From contig CAZTJC010000002.1 in NCBI GenBank assembly GCA_964613945.1, positions 1-64,000 on the forward strand: a stretch of 64,000 nucleotides of DNA. The letters are read 5' to 3'. Source of the stretch: JAVVHH01 sp964613945 (GTDB lineage Bacteria > Pseudomonadota > Alphaproteobacteria > Acetobacterales > Acetobacteraceae). The first letter of the stretch is position 1, and every line of letters begins with the position of its first letter. This document shows positions 35,764 to 44,563 of this stretch, piece by piece. The notes below the pieces were generated by a model, which did no database searches, was not told the origin of the DNA, and worked only from the letters and a program-made list of their open reading frames with translations. A program made the position numbers and the translations under genes.

Positions 35764-36714
35764 TCAGGTCCTCGCTTCGGCCAAGACCGCCGCGAGCGTG
35801 CGCTCGACCAGCGGGACCTTGAACTCGTTGTCATGCGTCGGATTGGCGCCGGTCATCAGCCGCGCCGCCACCGCCTTGGCGCCGCTCGGCAACGCAGCGT
35901 CCGCGTCCTCCACCCGCCACGGCCGCGGCGCTACTCCGCCCACCGCGACCCGGCCGGTGCCGTCGGGCTGGATCACTGCCGCGATCGATACCAGGGCATA
36001 CGCGTACGATGCTCGGTCGCGCACCTTGCGGTAGAACTGCTTGCCGCCCACCGGCGGCGGCAGCGTCACCCCGGTGATCAGCTCGTCGGCCGCCAGCACG
36101 GTGTCCTGCTCGGGCTTGTCGCCCCATAGGCGATGGAAGTCACCCAGCGCGATCTGCCGCGTCGATCCGTCGCCCTTCACCGTCTCCACCGTCGCGTCGA
36201 GCACCCGCATCGCGACCGCCATGTCGCCCGGGTAGGTGGCGATGCATTGCTGGCTGGTGCCGATGATGCCGAGGGACCGGCTAATCCCGTCGATCGCCGA
36301 GCAACCGGAACCGGGCTGGCGTTTGTTGCAGGCCTGGTTGGTGTCGTAAAAGTACGAGCACCGCGTCCGCTGCAGCAGATTGCCCGCCGTGGTCGCCTTG
36401 TTGCGCAACTGGCCGGACGCCCCGGCCACGATCGCCCGCGACAGCACGCCATAGTCGCGCCGCACCCGACTATCAGAAGCCAACGCCGTGTTGCTCACCA
36501 GCGCGCCAACCCGCAGGCCGCCCTCTGGGGTTGCCTCGATCTTGTCGAGCCCGAGCCCATTGACGTCGACCAGATGCGTCGGCGTCTCGATCTGCAGCTT
36601 CATCAGGTCGAGGAGATTAGTGCCGCCAGCGATGAACTTCGCGTTCGGATGCTGACCGGCCGCCTTGGCAGCCTCGGCCGGCGAGGTGGGGCGTTCGTAG
36701 CTGAACGGCTTCAT
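35764..36714 (-). CDS. Aldehyde oxidoreductase FAD subunit, second copy (PaoB-like)
   Basis: FAD subunit, 316 residues, with FIAGGTNLLDLMK and AGNLLQRTRC. The four cysteines of the extra [4Fe-4S] insert (QRTRC, ACNKR, GSGCSA, QQCIAT) are conserved as in the first copy. The ATG at 36714 overlaps the upstream FeS-subunit stop as ATGA; the longer open frame upstream is not used. Confidence 0.92.
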   Translation of the reverse strand: MKPFSYERPTSPAEAAKAAGQHPNAKFIAGGTNLLDLMKLQIETPTHLVDVNGLGLDKIEATPEGGLRVGALVSNTALASDSRVRRDYGVLSRAIVAGASGQLRNKATTAGNLLQRTRCSYFYDTNQACNKRQPGSGCSAIDGISRSLGIIGTSQQCIATYPGDMAVAMRVLDATVETVKGDGSTRQIALGDFHRLWGDKPEQDTVLAADELITGVTLPPPVGGKQFYRKVRDRASYAYALVSIAAVIQPDGTGRVAVGGVAPRPWRVEDADAALPSGAKAVAARLMTGANPTHDNEFKVPLVERTLAAVLAEART

Positions 36715-37364
36715 GCCAGCGCTCCCTTGGCTTCGTTCATCGCATCGACGATGTTCGAGTAAGCCCCGCAGCGGCAGATGTTGCCGCTCATCCGCTCGCG
36801 CATCTCGACGTCGCTCACCTGGATCGGCGCCGTGAGGTCGCCCGTCACATGGCTCGGAACCCCGGCCTTCATCTCCGCCAGCACACCCATCGCCGAACAG
36901 ATCTGACCCGGTGTGCAATAGCCGCACTGGTAGCCGTCATGTTTGACGAACGCGGCCTGCATCGGGTTGAGCTTGTCCGGTGTGCCGAGCCCCTCGATTG
37001 TGGTGATCTGGCTGCCCTGATGCATCACAGCCAACGTGAGGCACGAGTTGATCCGCGTCCCGTCCAGCAGGATCGTGCAGGCACCGCATTGCCCATGATC
37101 GCAGCCCTTCTTCGACCCGGTCAGTTGCAGATGCTCGCGCAACGCGTCCAGCAGGCTGGTGCGCGTATCCAGCGACAGGTTGACCGTCTTACCGTTCACC
37201 ACGAATGACACCGGCATGGTGACCGGCTGTGTCGCAACGGGCGTGACCGATGGTGTTGCCGTCGCCGCTGTGGCCGCCGTGGCGCCAACTGGCAGCGCGC
37301 CGACCGCTACGGCCGCCGTGCTGGCGGCGAGCACGCCGCGTCTCGTCAGTTCGGTATCGATCAT
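36711..37364 (-). CDS. Aldehyde oxidoreductase 2Fe-2S subunit with Tat-like signal (PaoA-like)
   Basis: FeS subunit, 217 residues. It begins with a twin-arginine-like signal (LTRRGVLAASTAAVAVGAL, residues 5-23) and a Thr/Ala/Pro linker, then the ferredoxin fold with GCDHGQCGAC and the helical cluster domain with CGYCTPGQIC and GNICRCG. Escherichia coli PaoA also has a Tat signal, so the complex is predicted to be periplasmic. ATG 37364 is chosen because AGGAGA lies about 8 bases before it; ATG 37382 would overlap that site. Confidence 0.92.
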   Translation of the reverse strand: MIDTELTRRGVLAASTAAVAVGALPVGATAATAATATPSVTPVATQPVTMPVSFVVNGKTVNLSLDTRTSLLDALREHLQLTGSKKGCDHGQCGACTILLDGTRINSCLTLAVMHQGSQITTIEGLGTPDKLNPMQAAFVKHDGYQCGYCTPGQICSAMGVLAEMKAGVPSHVTGDLTAPIQVSDVEMRERMSGNICRCGAYSNIVDAMNEAKGALA

Positions 37365-37469
37365 CCCGCGTATCTCCTGCATTATCGGAACCTGTGAAGC
37401 GAAAACGAAGATGCAACGCCGCTATCGCAAAGGTGTCCGAAGCAGCGCCTCGTTCGCGAGAAACGAACC

Positions 37470-38717
37470 TTACGACCCGGCGGAGATATAATCGCGCGTC
37501 AGCGGAACCGCGGTCTGCCGGCGCGCCAGCTGCAACTGCCAGACCATGTGGCCGGTGCGCGAGAAGGCCAGCTCGGCGCCGGCGAGGTAGAACTCCATCA
37601 TGCGCAGGAAGCGATCGTCGTACAGCGCGCGGATGGCGTCGTGATGACGATGGAGGTTGTCGCGCCAGCGGGACAGCGTTTTGGCGTAATGCAGGCGCAG
37701 GATCTCGATGTCTGTCGTGATCAGGCCGGAGCGCTCGACATCCGGCAGCACTTCGCTCAGCGCCGGTGAGTAGCCACCGGGGAAGATGTACTTGGCCAAC
37801 CAGGCATTGGTTGCCGCCGGGCCGTGGCTGCGGCCGATGGCGTGGATCAGGGCCACGCCGTCCGGTTCGAGGCAGCGGCGCACGGTGTCGAAGAAGCCGC
37901 GGTAATGATTGATGCCGACATGCTCGAACATGCCGATCGACACGATCCGGTCGAAGCTGCCGGTCAGCGCGCGGTAATCCAGCAACTCGAAGCGCACCCG
38001 GTCCGACAGCCCGGCCTCCGCCGCCCGCTGTCGGGCCACAGCGAGTTGTTCGGTGGACAGGGTAATACCGGTGACGTCGGCGCCGTGGTCGCGCGCCAGG
38101 GTGAGGGCGGTGCCGCCCCAGCCGCAGCCGATGTCTAGCACCCGTAGCCCGGGCCGATCGAGCAGCAGCTTGGCCGCGATGTGCCGCTTCTTGGCGCGCT
38201 GCGCCTCGTCGATCGTCTCGTCGCCGGTGCGGAAATAGGCGCAGGAATACTGCCGGTCCTCGTCCAGCAGCAGACGATAGAACTCGGCGCTAAGATCATA
38301 ATGATGCGCCACGTTGCGGCGGGCGATGCGGGCCGGGTTGTACTGCGCCAGGCGGCGGCCAAGGCGGGCCAGGCCGTCATGAAAGGTCAGCACCGGGCCA
38401 CGATGGCGCCGATCGACGGCAAACAGCCCATCCATAAACTCGAAGACGCTGCCCTGCAGCATCACGAAGCCACCATCGACGAACGCTTCGCCAAAGGCGA
38501 GGCCCGGATTGGCGACCAGGCGATAGGCCCAGCGCCAACTGGTGATCTGCGCCACCAGAACCGGCTCTGCGCTGCGGACGATCTGCCGCTCGGAGCCGTC
38601 AGGAAAACGGACCGTCAAGGTGCCGTGGGCCAAGTGCTGGCCCAGCATCACCTCGACGATCCGTTGGATCAGACGGGGTCGGCCCAGCTTCTGCAGAACA
38701 GGAGCTGCGTCGAACAT
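37470..38717 (-). CDS. cfa: Cyclopropane-fatty-acyl-phospholipid synthase
   Basis: SAM-dependent methylation of unsaturated phospholipid acyl chains to cyclopropane forms at the inner membrane. The 415-residue protein has an N-terminal lipid-binding region (about 1-130), the YSCAYF active-site segment, SAM motif VLDIGCGWGG and FEHVGINHYRGFF. It starts 12 bases after rplI, in the slot where dnaB often follows, and is probably transcribed with the ribosomal protein genes. Confidence 0.93.
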   Translation of the reverse strand: MFDAAPVLQKLGRPRLIQRIVEVMLGQHLAHGTLTVRFPDGSERQIVRSAEPVLVAQITSWRWAYRLVANPGLAFGEAFVDGGFVMLQGSVFEFMDGLFAVDRRHRGPVLTFHDGLARLGRRLAQYNPARIARRNVAHHYDLSAEFYRLLLDEDRQYSCAYFRTGDETIDEAQRAKKRHIAAKLLLDRPGLRVLDIGCGWGGTALTLARDHGADVTGITLSTEQLAVARQRAAEAGLSDRVRFELLDYRALTGSFDRIVSIGMFEHVGINHYRGFFDTVRRCLEPDGVALIHAIGRSHGPAATNAWLAKYIFPGGYSPALSEVLPDVERSGLITTDIEILRLHYAKTLSRWRDNLHRHHDAIRALYDDRFLRMMEFYLAGAELAFSRTGHMVWQLQLARRQTAVPLTRDYISAGS

Positions 38718-38729
38718 TCGTCTAGGCCG

Positions 38730-39302
38730 TTAGCGGTCGCCACCAGCTGCGGCGGCAGCGGCACCGAACTCGAAATCGTCTTCCTGCTCGACTTCTTCCT
38801 CGCCGGCCAGGCCGACCTGCTCGCCGCGAGCCTGCTTCTCGGCTTCCTCGACGCTGCGGGCCACGTTGACCGTGACGGTGAGGCTGACTTCCGGGTGCAG
38901 CACCAGGCGCACCGGCGTCAGGCCCAGCGTCTTGATCGGGTTCTCCAGAATGATCTGGCTCCGATTGGTCGTCAGGCCCGATGCCGTGCAGGCTTCCGCG
39001 ATGTCGCGGCCGGACACGGAGCCATATAGGCTGCCACTCTCGCCGGCCTGGCGGATGATGACGACCTTGAGGCCCTCCATCCGCTCGAGCAGGCGTTCGG
39101 CCTCCTCGCGCTTGCGGATGTTGGTCGCCTCGAGCTGGGCGCGCTGGTCCTCGAACGAGGCCCGGTTGGCTTTGTTGGCGCGGAGCGCCTTCTTTTGCGG
39201 CAGCAGGAAGTTGCGGGCATAGCCGGGCTTGACGCGCACGACGTCGCCCATCTGGCCCAACTTCTCGATCCGCTGCAGCAGGATCAGTTCAACGGCAGCC
39301 AT
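38730..39302 (-). CDS. rplI: 50S ribosomal protein L9
   Basis: Large-subunit protein bL9, 190 residues. The N-terminal domain (ILLQRIEKLGQMGDVVRVKPGYARNFLLP, quoted in part as GYARNFLLPQ) and the long connecting helix are standard. The C-terminal tail is acidic and Ala-rich (EEEVEQEDDFEF, then an Ala run) and longer than in Escherichia coli (149 residues), as in other alphaproteobacteria. It is third in rpsF-rpsR-rplI. Confidence 0.97.
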   Translation of the reverse strand: MAAVELILLQRIEKLGQMGDVVRVKPGYARNFLLPQKKALRANKANRASFEDQRAQLEATNIRKREEAERLLERMEGLKVVIIRQAGESGSLYGSVSGRDIAEACTASGLTTNRSQIILENPIKTLGLTPVRLVLHPEVSLTVTVNVARSVEEAEKQARGEQVGLAGEEEVEQEDDFEFGAAAAAAGGDR

Positions 39303-39312
39303 GATGCGCTCC

Positions 39313-39618
39313 TTACGCCACGACGTAGGGAAGCAGGGCCAGGAAGCGCGCCCGCTTGATGGCCTGGGCCAGCTCGCGCTGCTTCTTGGCCGACACGGCC
39401 GTGATGCGGCTCGGGACGATCTTGCCGCGCTCGCTCAGGAAGCGGGACAGCAGGCGGACGTCCTTGTAGTCGATCTTGGGCGCATTCGGGCCGCTGAACG
39501 GGCAGCTCTTGCGACGACGGTAGAACGGACGGCGGGCGCCGCCCTCACGGTCACCACCGCGCTCGCCGCGATCGCCACCGCGGTCGCCGCCACGGTCAGA
39601 TTGGGGACGGTCGGACAT
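39313..39618 (-). CDS. rpsR: 30S ribosomal protein S18
   Basis: Small-subunit protein bS18, 101 residues, which pairs with S6 on the platform. The core FSGPNAPKIDYKDVRLLSRF and the RITAVSAKKQRELAQAIKRAR segment are intact. The N-terminus has an extra Arg/Gly/Asp-rich repeat of about 30 residues (GGDRGGDRGERGG). It begins 2 bases after rpsF ends. Confidence 0.97.
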   Translation of the reverse strand: MSDRPQSDRGGDRGGDRGERGGDREGGARRPFYRRRKSCPFSGPNAPKIDYKDVRLLSRFLSERGKIVPSRITAVSAKKQRELAQAIKRARFLALLPYVVA

Positions 39619-39620
39619 CT

Positions 39621-40088
39621 CTATTCCTCCTCTGCCGCGTTATCGGCGTTGCGGAACTCGGGCTCACGGGCGCGGAATTCCTCACGGTCGTCGAAGCCGC
39701 GCTTGCGGCCGCTCTCGAAGCGACCGGCGGGCTTCGGCCCACGGAAGGCGCGCTCGCGGTCGTCGGACTTGCGGGTCAGGATGGCGCTCGGCGCCTCCTC
39801 GATCTCTTCGACGCGCAGGGTCATGAAGCGCAGCACGTCTTCGTTGAGGCGGAGCAGGCGCTCCATCTCGGTGATGAAGGCGGGCTTGGCGTCGAGGCCC
39901 AGCAGCATGTAGTGGCCCTTCCGGTTCTTGTTGACCCGGTAGGCGAGGCTGCGCAGGCCCCAGTATTCGCGCTTCTGGACGCTGCCGCCATCGGTCTCGA
40001 GATCGGTGCCGATCTGGTCGGCGACAGCCTCGACCTGCTGCTGCGTAACGTCGTTACGTGCAATGAGCACGCATTCGTACAATGGCAT
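39621..40088 (-). CDS. rpsF: 30S ribosomal protein S6
   Basis: Small-subunit protein bS6, 155 residues. The N-terminal fold starts MPLYECVLIARNDV, with EYWGLRSLAYRVNKNRKGHY and the C-terminal ENVLRF-like NEDVLRFMTLRV segment. The charged C-terminal extension (about 60 residues, Arg/Glu-rich) is long, as is usual in alphaproteobacteria. A promoter and two hairpins lie upstream. Confidence 0.97.
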   Translation of the reverse strand: MPLYECVLIARNDVTQQQVEAVADQIGTDLETDGGSVQKREYWGLRSLAYRVNKNRKGHYMLLGLDAKPAFITEMERLLRLNEDVLRFMTLRVEEIEEAPSAILTRKSDDRERAFRGPKPAGRFESGRKRGFDDREEFRAREPEFRNADNAAEEE

Positions 40089-40131
40089 GTTTGGTCCCTT
40101 TGGCTGGAGTCAGCCCAAAGCGGGCATAGCC

Positions 40132-40151
40132 GGGACGGATGCCACCGTCCC
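40132..40151 (-). promoter_or_regulatory. Leader hairpin of the rpsF operon
   Basis: On the minus strand GGGACGG-TGGCAT-CCGTCCC forms a perfect 7-bp stem in the rpsF leader. A second hairpin (CTTTGG...CCAAAG, 40097-40119 region) lies next to the ribosome site. Many bacteria control rpsF through an S6:S18-binding leader; whether this RNA has the conserved elements needs structural comparison. Confidence 0.4.
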
Positions 40152-40166
40152 AGCAGGGGAGGCGGC

Positions 40167-40194
40167 GCTATACGCCAATCCAGCCGAAAAGCAA
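40167..40194 (-). promoter_or_regulatory. Predicted sigma-70-type promoter of rpsF-rpsR-rplI-cfa
   Basis: On the minus strand TTGCTT (40194-40189) and TATAGC (40172-40167) are separated by 16 bases, 79 bases upstream of the rpsF ATG. It lies between the amidotransferase stop and rpsF and is the best promoter-like pair in that gap. Confidence 0.5.
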
Positions 40195-40216
40195 CCTTTT
40201 CCGCCAGGCAGCCCCG

Positions 40217-41002
40217 TTAAGCGGCGTGCGCATGCTCCGGTGTGCCGAGCAGTTCGATCGCCCCACCGCGCCGGGCCACCAGCGTGCCGCCATGCGGGAC
40301 CGACTGCCAGTTGCCGCGCACCCCGTCGATTGGTTCGGAGACCAGCAACAGGCCGCCCGGCATCGGCTTGTAGTAAAGCGACGGAGGCCGGACGTCGGTG
40401 GACCAGCGGAACGCCCACAACGTCTCGCCATCGGTGAGCGTCGCGGTGAAGCGCAGCGCGTCGGTGATGCCGGATTTATTCATCAGGCCGGCAATCTCGG
40501 CAAACACCGTTCTCATGGCCGCGACAGGGTCGTGCTCCAGGCCCTGGCCAAGCGCGGCGAGGAAAATGGCCTCGCTGTCGGTGGTGCCGGTTCGCGATGC
40601 ATACAGCGAGTCCGGGATCATCGACTCGACCCGGCGCCGCATCTGCGACCAGCCGCCGATCTGGCCGTTATGCATAAACAGGAACTTGCCGTGCGAGAAC
40701 GGATGGCAGTTGGCGCGGCTGGTGGACGTGCCGGTAGCAGCGCGGACATGGGCAAAGAACAACCGGCTGCGCACCTGGGCGGCGATGCTGCGGAGGTTCT
40801 CGTCCGACCAGGCCGGGCGCACGTCGCGATACAGCCCGGGCGTGTCCCGCTCGCCATACCAGCCGACGCCGAACCCGTCGCCATTGGTCTCGGTCTTGCC
40901 TTCGGCGGCGTGCATGGACTGATGGATGAGGCTGTGACACGGCGCCGTCACCAGCGTTTCCAGCAGGATCGGTTCACCTTCATACGCGAGAAAGCGGCAC
41001 AT
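40217..41002 (-). CDS. Class II glutamine amidotransferase (EgtC/YafJ-like)
   Basis: N-terminal nucleophile amidotransferase-fold protein, 261 residues. The initiator Met is followed directly by nucleophile Cys2 (MCRFLAYEG). The glutaminase loops NGDGFGVGWYG, FAHVRAATGT and FMHNGQIGGW are present. The family includes EgtC, which hydrolyses gamma-glutamyl intermediates of ergothioneine synthesis, but no egt genes are nearby, so the substrate is unknown. It is divergent from fabD, with 182 bases between. Confidence 0.88.
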   Translation of the reverse strand: MCRFLAYEGEPILLETLVTAPCHSLIHQSMHAAEGKTETNGDGFGVGWYGERDTPGLYRDVRPAWSDENLRSIAAQVRSRLFFAHVRAATGTSTSRANCHPFSHGKFLFMHNGQIGGWSQMRRRVESMIPDSLYASRTGTTDSEAIFLAALGQGLEHDPVAAMRTVFAEIAGLMNKSGITDALRFTATLTDGETLWAFRWSTDVRPPSLYYKPMPGGLLLVSEPIDGVRGNWQSVPHGGTLVARRGGAIELLGTPEHAHAA

Positions 41003-41184
41003 GGCGGGCTCCGGCGATATGACGATGATGTTACAACCGATCGGCTTGCTTTTCCAGCGGAGTCTCCGCGCATGAGCAGATCGTAATGTCGCGCGTTTGA
41101 CACACGATGCCGGCGGCGCAATACCGCAAACCGCAAATCAGGCCGCCACAAAGGCCGGCCATCCATTGGGGAACCTCCTACTCC

Positions 41185-42156
41185 ATGCCCGTCCATGCCT
41201 TCCTCTTCCCTGGCCAAGGCAGTCAGACCGTCGGCATGGGCCGTGAACTCGCCGAAGCCTTTGCCGCCGCACGCGAGGTGTTCGGCGAGGTGGACGAGGT
41301 GTTGAAGCGGCATCTGTCGAAGCTGATGTTCGAAGGTCCGCCCGAGGAGCTGATGCTCACCGAGAACGCGCAGCCGGCGCTGATGGCGATGTCGCTGGCG
41401 GTGTTGCGGGTGCTGGAGCGCGAAGGCGGCTGGTCGCTGGCCGACAAGGCAACCGTGGTGATGGGACACTCGCTCGGTGAATACAGCGCCCTGTGCGCCG
41501 CCGGGACGTTCTCGCTCGGCGACGCCGCCCGGCTGTTGCAGCGGCGCGGCGAGGCGATGCAGCGCGCGGTGCCGCCCGGCGAAGGCGCGATGGCGGCGAT
41601 CCTGGGCGCCGAAGTCTCCGCCGTCGAGCCGATCTGCGCCGACGCCGCGACGCTGCGGCACGAGGATGGGCGCGAGGAAACGCAGATCGTGCAGGTCGCC
41701 AACGATAATGGCGGCGGCCAGGTGGTGATCTCCGGCCACCGCGGCGCGGTCGAGCGGACGCTGGTATTGGCCAAGGAACGCGGTATCCGCCGCGCCATGT
41801 TGCTACCGGTATCGGCGCCGTTCCACTGCGCGCTGATGGCGCCGGCGGCGGACACGATGGGGGATGTACTAGGCGAGACAGCGATGGCCGCGCCGATCGT
41901 GCCGCTGATCGCCAACGTGACGGCGGAGCGGGCGATGGACCCGGGCGAGATCCGCGACCTGCTGGTGCAGCAGGTGACCGGGATGGTGCGCTGGCGGGAG
42001 TGCATGCTCTCGGCAGTCGAGATCGGGGTGACCAGCGTGGTCGAGCTCGGGGCGGGCAAGGTATTGTCGGGGTTGGCCAAGCGGATCAACCCGGACCTGG
42101 CGATCGCATCGGCCGGGTCGCCGGCGGAGATCGAAGCGTTGTTGAAGGTGATCTGA
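41185..42156 (+). CDS. fabD: Malonyl-CoA:ACP transacylase
   Basis: Loads malonate onto acyl-carrier protein for fatty-acid synthesis. The 323-residue protein has FPGQGSQTVGMG at the N-terminus, the nucleophile Ser in GHSLGEYSAL, and the catalytic His in SAPFHCALM. The ATG at 41185 gives the family N-terminus; the longer frame upstream is not used. First gene of fabD-fabG-acpP-fabF, sharing one base with fabG. Confidence 0.96.
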   Translation: MPVHAFLFPGQGSQTVGMGRELAEAFAAAREVFGEVDEVLKRHLSKLMFEGPPEELMLTENAQPALMAMSLAVLRVLEREGGWSLADKATVVMGHSLGEYSALCAAGTFSLGDAARLLQRRGEAMQRAVPPGEGAMAAILGAEVSAVEPICADAATLRHEDGREETQIVQVANDNGGGQVVISGHRGAVERTLVLAKERGIRRAMLLPVSAPFHCALMAPAADTMGDVLGETAMAAPIVPLIANVTAERAMDPGEIRDLLVQQVTGMVRWRECMLSAVEIGVTSVVELGAGKVLSGLAKRINPDLAIASAGSPAEIEALLKVI

Positions 42157-42893
42157 TGTTTCGTCTGGATGGTAAATCGGCGCTGGTGACTGGCGCGTCG
42201 GGCGGCATCGGTGCCGGCATCGCCCGGGCGCTGCATGCCCAGGGCGCGAAAGTCGCACTATCCGGCACGCGCCGGGACGCGCTCGAAGCCTTGGCGGCCG
42301 AACTGGGCGAGGGGGCTGCAGTGTGCCCGGCCGATCTGCGCGAGGCCGGGTCGGCCGAGGCGCTGATCGCGGCGGCCGAGGCGGCGTGCGGCCCGCTGGC
42401 GATCCTGGTCAACAATGCCGGGCTCACCAAGGACGGGTTGGCGATCCGGATGAAAGACGAGGATTGGGCCACCGTGCTCGACGTCGATCTGGCCGCGCCG
42501 TTCCGGCTGGCGCGGGCGGCGTTGCGCGGGATGCTGAAGCGGCGGGCAGGGCGGATCATCGGCATCGGCAGCGTCGTGGGCGCCACCGGCAATCCGGGCC
42601 AGGCAAACTATGCGGCGGCCAAGGCCGGGCTGGTGGGCATGAGCAAGGCGCTGGCCCAAGAGGTCGGCAGCCGCGGCATCACCGTCAACGTCATCGCCCC
42701 CGGCTTTGTCGAGACACCGATGACCGACGCGTTGAACGACGAGCAGAAGGCGCGGCTGATTGCCGGGATTCCGCTGGGCCGCATGGGCGCTCCGGCCGAC
42801 GTGGCGGGCGCTGCGGTGTTCCTGGCCTCCGACGAAGCGGCCTGGATCACCGGGGCCGTGCTGCACGTCAACGGCGGCATGGCAATGATATAG
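42156..42893 (+). CDS. fabG: 3-oxoacyl-ACP reductase
   Basis: NADPH-dependent reduction of beta-ketoacyl-ACP. The 245-residue SDR has TGASGGIG at 12-19, NNAG at 86-89, and the catalytic triad Ser139, Tyr152 and Lys156. Its ATG overlaps the fabD stop by one base. In a PHA producer FabG may also supply hydroxyacyl groups, but nothing here shows that. Confidence 0.95.
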   Translation: MFRLDGKSALVTGASGGIGAGIARALHAQGAKVALSGTRRDALEALAAELGEGAAVCPADLREAGSAEALIAAAEAACGPLAILVNNAGLTKDGLAIRMKDEDWATVLDVDLAAPFRLARAALRGMLKRRAGRIIGIGSVVGATGNPGQANYAAAKAGLVGMSKALAQEVGSRGITVNVIAPGFVETPMTDALNDEQKARLIAGIPLGRMGAPADVAGAAVFLASDEAAWITGAVLHVNGGMAMI

Positions 42894-42917
42894 CGCAACA
42901 TCGCCGGCCCCACTGCC

Positions 42918-42945
42918 TTGGCGTGGCATTGGGAACCATGATATG
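42918..42945 (+). promoter_or_regulatory. Possible promoter of acpP
   Basis: TTGGCG (42918-42923) and GATATG (42940-42945) are 16 bases apart in the 119-base gap before acpP. High acpP expression usually needs its own promoter, which this could be; the match to consensus is modest. Confidence 0.35.
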
Positions 42946-43012
42946 CGCCACGGCTTCCGGCGCGCCGCGATGTGTGCCGCCCCTTATCAAACGTTAGAGT
43001 CTTGAGGATCAG

Positions 43013-43252
43013 ATGAGCGAAGTTGCTGACCGGGTTAAGAAGATCGTCGTCGAACATCTTGGCGTCGAGGAAAGCAAGGTCACGCCCGAGGCGTCCTTCA
43101 TCGACGATCTGGGCGCCGACAGCCTCGACACGGTCGAGCTGGTGATGGCGTTCGAGGAAGCCTTCAGCGTCGAGATTCCCGAGGACGCCGCCGAGAAGAT
43201 CAGCACCGTCAAGGATGCGATCGACTTTATCGAAAAGCAGAAGGCCGCCTAA
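43013..43252 (+). CDS. acpP: Acyl carrier protein
   Basis: Carries growing acyl chains on a phosphopantetheine arm. The 79-residue acidic protein has the attachment Ser37 in GADSLDTVELVM. GAGGAT precedes the ATG. It lies between fabG and fabF as in most proteobacteria. Confidence 0.97.
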   Translation: MSEVADRVKKIVVEHLGVEESKVTPEASFIDDLGADSLDTVELVMAFEEAFSVEIPEDAAEKISTVKDAIDFIEKQKAA

Positions 43253-43288
43253 GACGGCTATCAGCTAGGGCTGGGAAGGGTGATGCCG

Positions 43289-44551
43289 ATGCGGCGCGTG
43301 GTGGTGACGGGGATGGGTGTGGCCTGTCCTCTCGGCCTCGGCGTGGAACACGTCTGGTCGCGATTGATCAACGGCGATAGCGGCATCACCGCGATCCAGG
43401 CCTTCGACACCAAGGATTTGACGTCCAAGGTGGCCGGGCAGGTTCCGGTCGGGTCCAAGGATGACCACAAGCTGGATATCAGCGAGTGGATCCCGACCAA
43501 GGATCAGAAGAAGATGGATCGCTTCATCCATCTCGGCGTCGTCGCCGCTGCGGAAGCCGTGGCCGATAGCGGCTGGGTGCCGCAGACTGAGGAGGATCGC
43601 TGGGCCACCGGCGTGATGATCGGCTCCGGCATCGGCGGCCTCGGCACCATCTACGAGGCCTCCGTGATGGTCTACACCGGCAAGGCGCGCCGGTTGTCGC
43701 CATTCTTCATCCCCTCGGCGCTGATCAACCTTGTCTCGGGTCACGTCTCGATCCGCTTCGGGTTCAAGGGGCCGAACCATTCCGCCGTCACTGCCTGCGC
43801 CACCGGCGTGCATGCCATCGGCGACGCGGCCCGGCTGATCGCGCTCGGCGATGCCGACGTCATGGTCGCCGGCGGCGCGGAAGCCGCCGTCAATGAACTC
43901 GGCATCGCCGGATTCTGCGCCAGCCGTGCCCTTTCCACCGCCTTCAACGACAGCCCGGCGCAAGCCTCCCGTCCCTGGGACCGCGACCGCGACGGCTTCG
44001 TCATGGGCGAGGGCGCCGGCGTGGTCGTGCTCGAGGAACTCGAGCATGCCAAGGCCCGCGGCGCGAAGATCTACGCCGAAGTCTGTGGCTACGGCATGTC
44101 CGGCGACGCGCATCACATCACCGCGCCGTCGGAGGGCCATGACGGCGCCTACCGCGCGATGAAGAACGCCTTCAAGAACGGCGGCCTGCAGCCGAGCGAC
44201 GTCCAGTACATCAACGCGCACGGCACCAGCACGCCCATGGGCGACGACCTCGAGCTTCAGGCCGTCGAGCGCATGTTCGGCGACTGCGCTTCCACGGTGG
44301 CGATGTCGTCGACCAAATCGGCCACCGGGCATCTGCTCGGCGCCGCCGGCGCGGTCGAGTCGATCTTCTCCATCCTGGCGATCCGCGACGGCGTCGTACC
44401 GCCCACGCTCAACCTTGAGAATCCGAGCCGCGAGAGCGTCATCGACCGGGTGCCCAAGCAGGCGCAGGAGCGCCGGGTCGACATCGCGCTGTCCAACAGC
44501 TTCGGCTTCGGCGGCACCAACGCCAGCATCCTGTTCAAACGGGCGGCGTAA
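43289..44551 (+). CDS. fabF: 3-oxoacyl-ACP synthase II
   Basis: Elongating condensing enzyme of type II fatty-acid synthesis, 420 residues. The nucleophile is Cys170 in VTACATG, and the histidines are in NAHGTSTPMGD and SATGHLLGAAG. Upstream ATG 43283 and GTG 43280 are in frame, but ATG 43289 (MRRVVVTGMG) has the better-spaced GGAAGGG. Confidence 0.96.
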   Translation: MRRVVVTGMGVACPLGLGVEHVWSRLINGDSGITAIQAFDTKDLTSKVAGQVPVGSKDDHKLDISEWIPTKDQKKMDRFIHLGVVAAAEAVADSGWVPQTEEDRWATGVMIGSGIGGLGTIYEASVMVYTGKARRLSPFFIPSALINLVSGHVSIRFGFKGPNHSAVTACATGVHAIGDAARLIALGDADVMVAGGAEAAVNELGIAGFCASRALSTAFNDSPAQASRPWDRDRDGFVMGEGAGVVVLEELEHAKARGAKIYAEVCGYGMSGDAHHITAPSEGHDGAYRAMKNAFKNGGLQPSDVQYINAHGTSTPMGDDLELQAVERMFGDCASTVAMSSTKSATGHLLGAAGAVESIFSILAIRDGVVPPTLNLENPSRESVIDRVPKQAQERRVDIALSNSFGFGGTNASILFKRAA

Positions 44552-44563
44552 GAACCGGCGCTG

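Noticed and set aside
37450..37466. GTTCG...CGAAC dyad upstream of the second paoA as a LexA box
   Set aside because: The half-sites are inverted, whereas the alphaproteobacterial LexA box is a direct repeat.
40217..41002. An ergothioneine operon around the EgtC-like gene
   Set aside because: No egtB or egtD genes occur in the window; the family is too broad for that call.
43289..44551. fabF region as part of a polyketide cluster
   Set aside because: The order fabD-fabG-acpP-fabF-mltG-yicC-gmk is the housekeeping fatty-acid and cell-wall arrangement.
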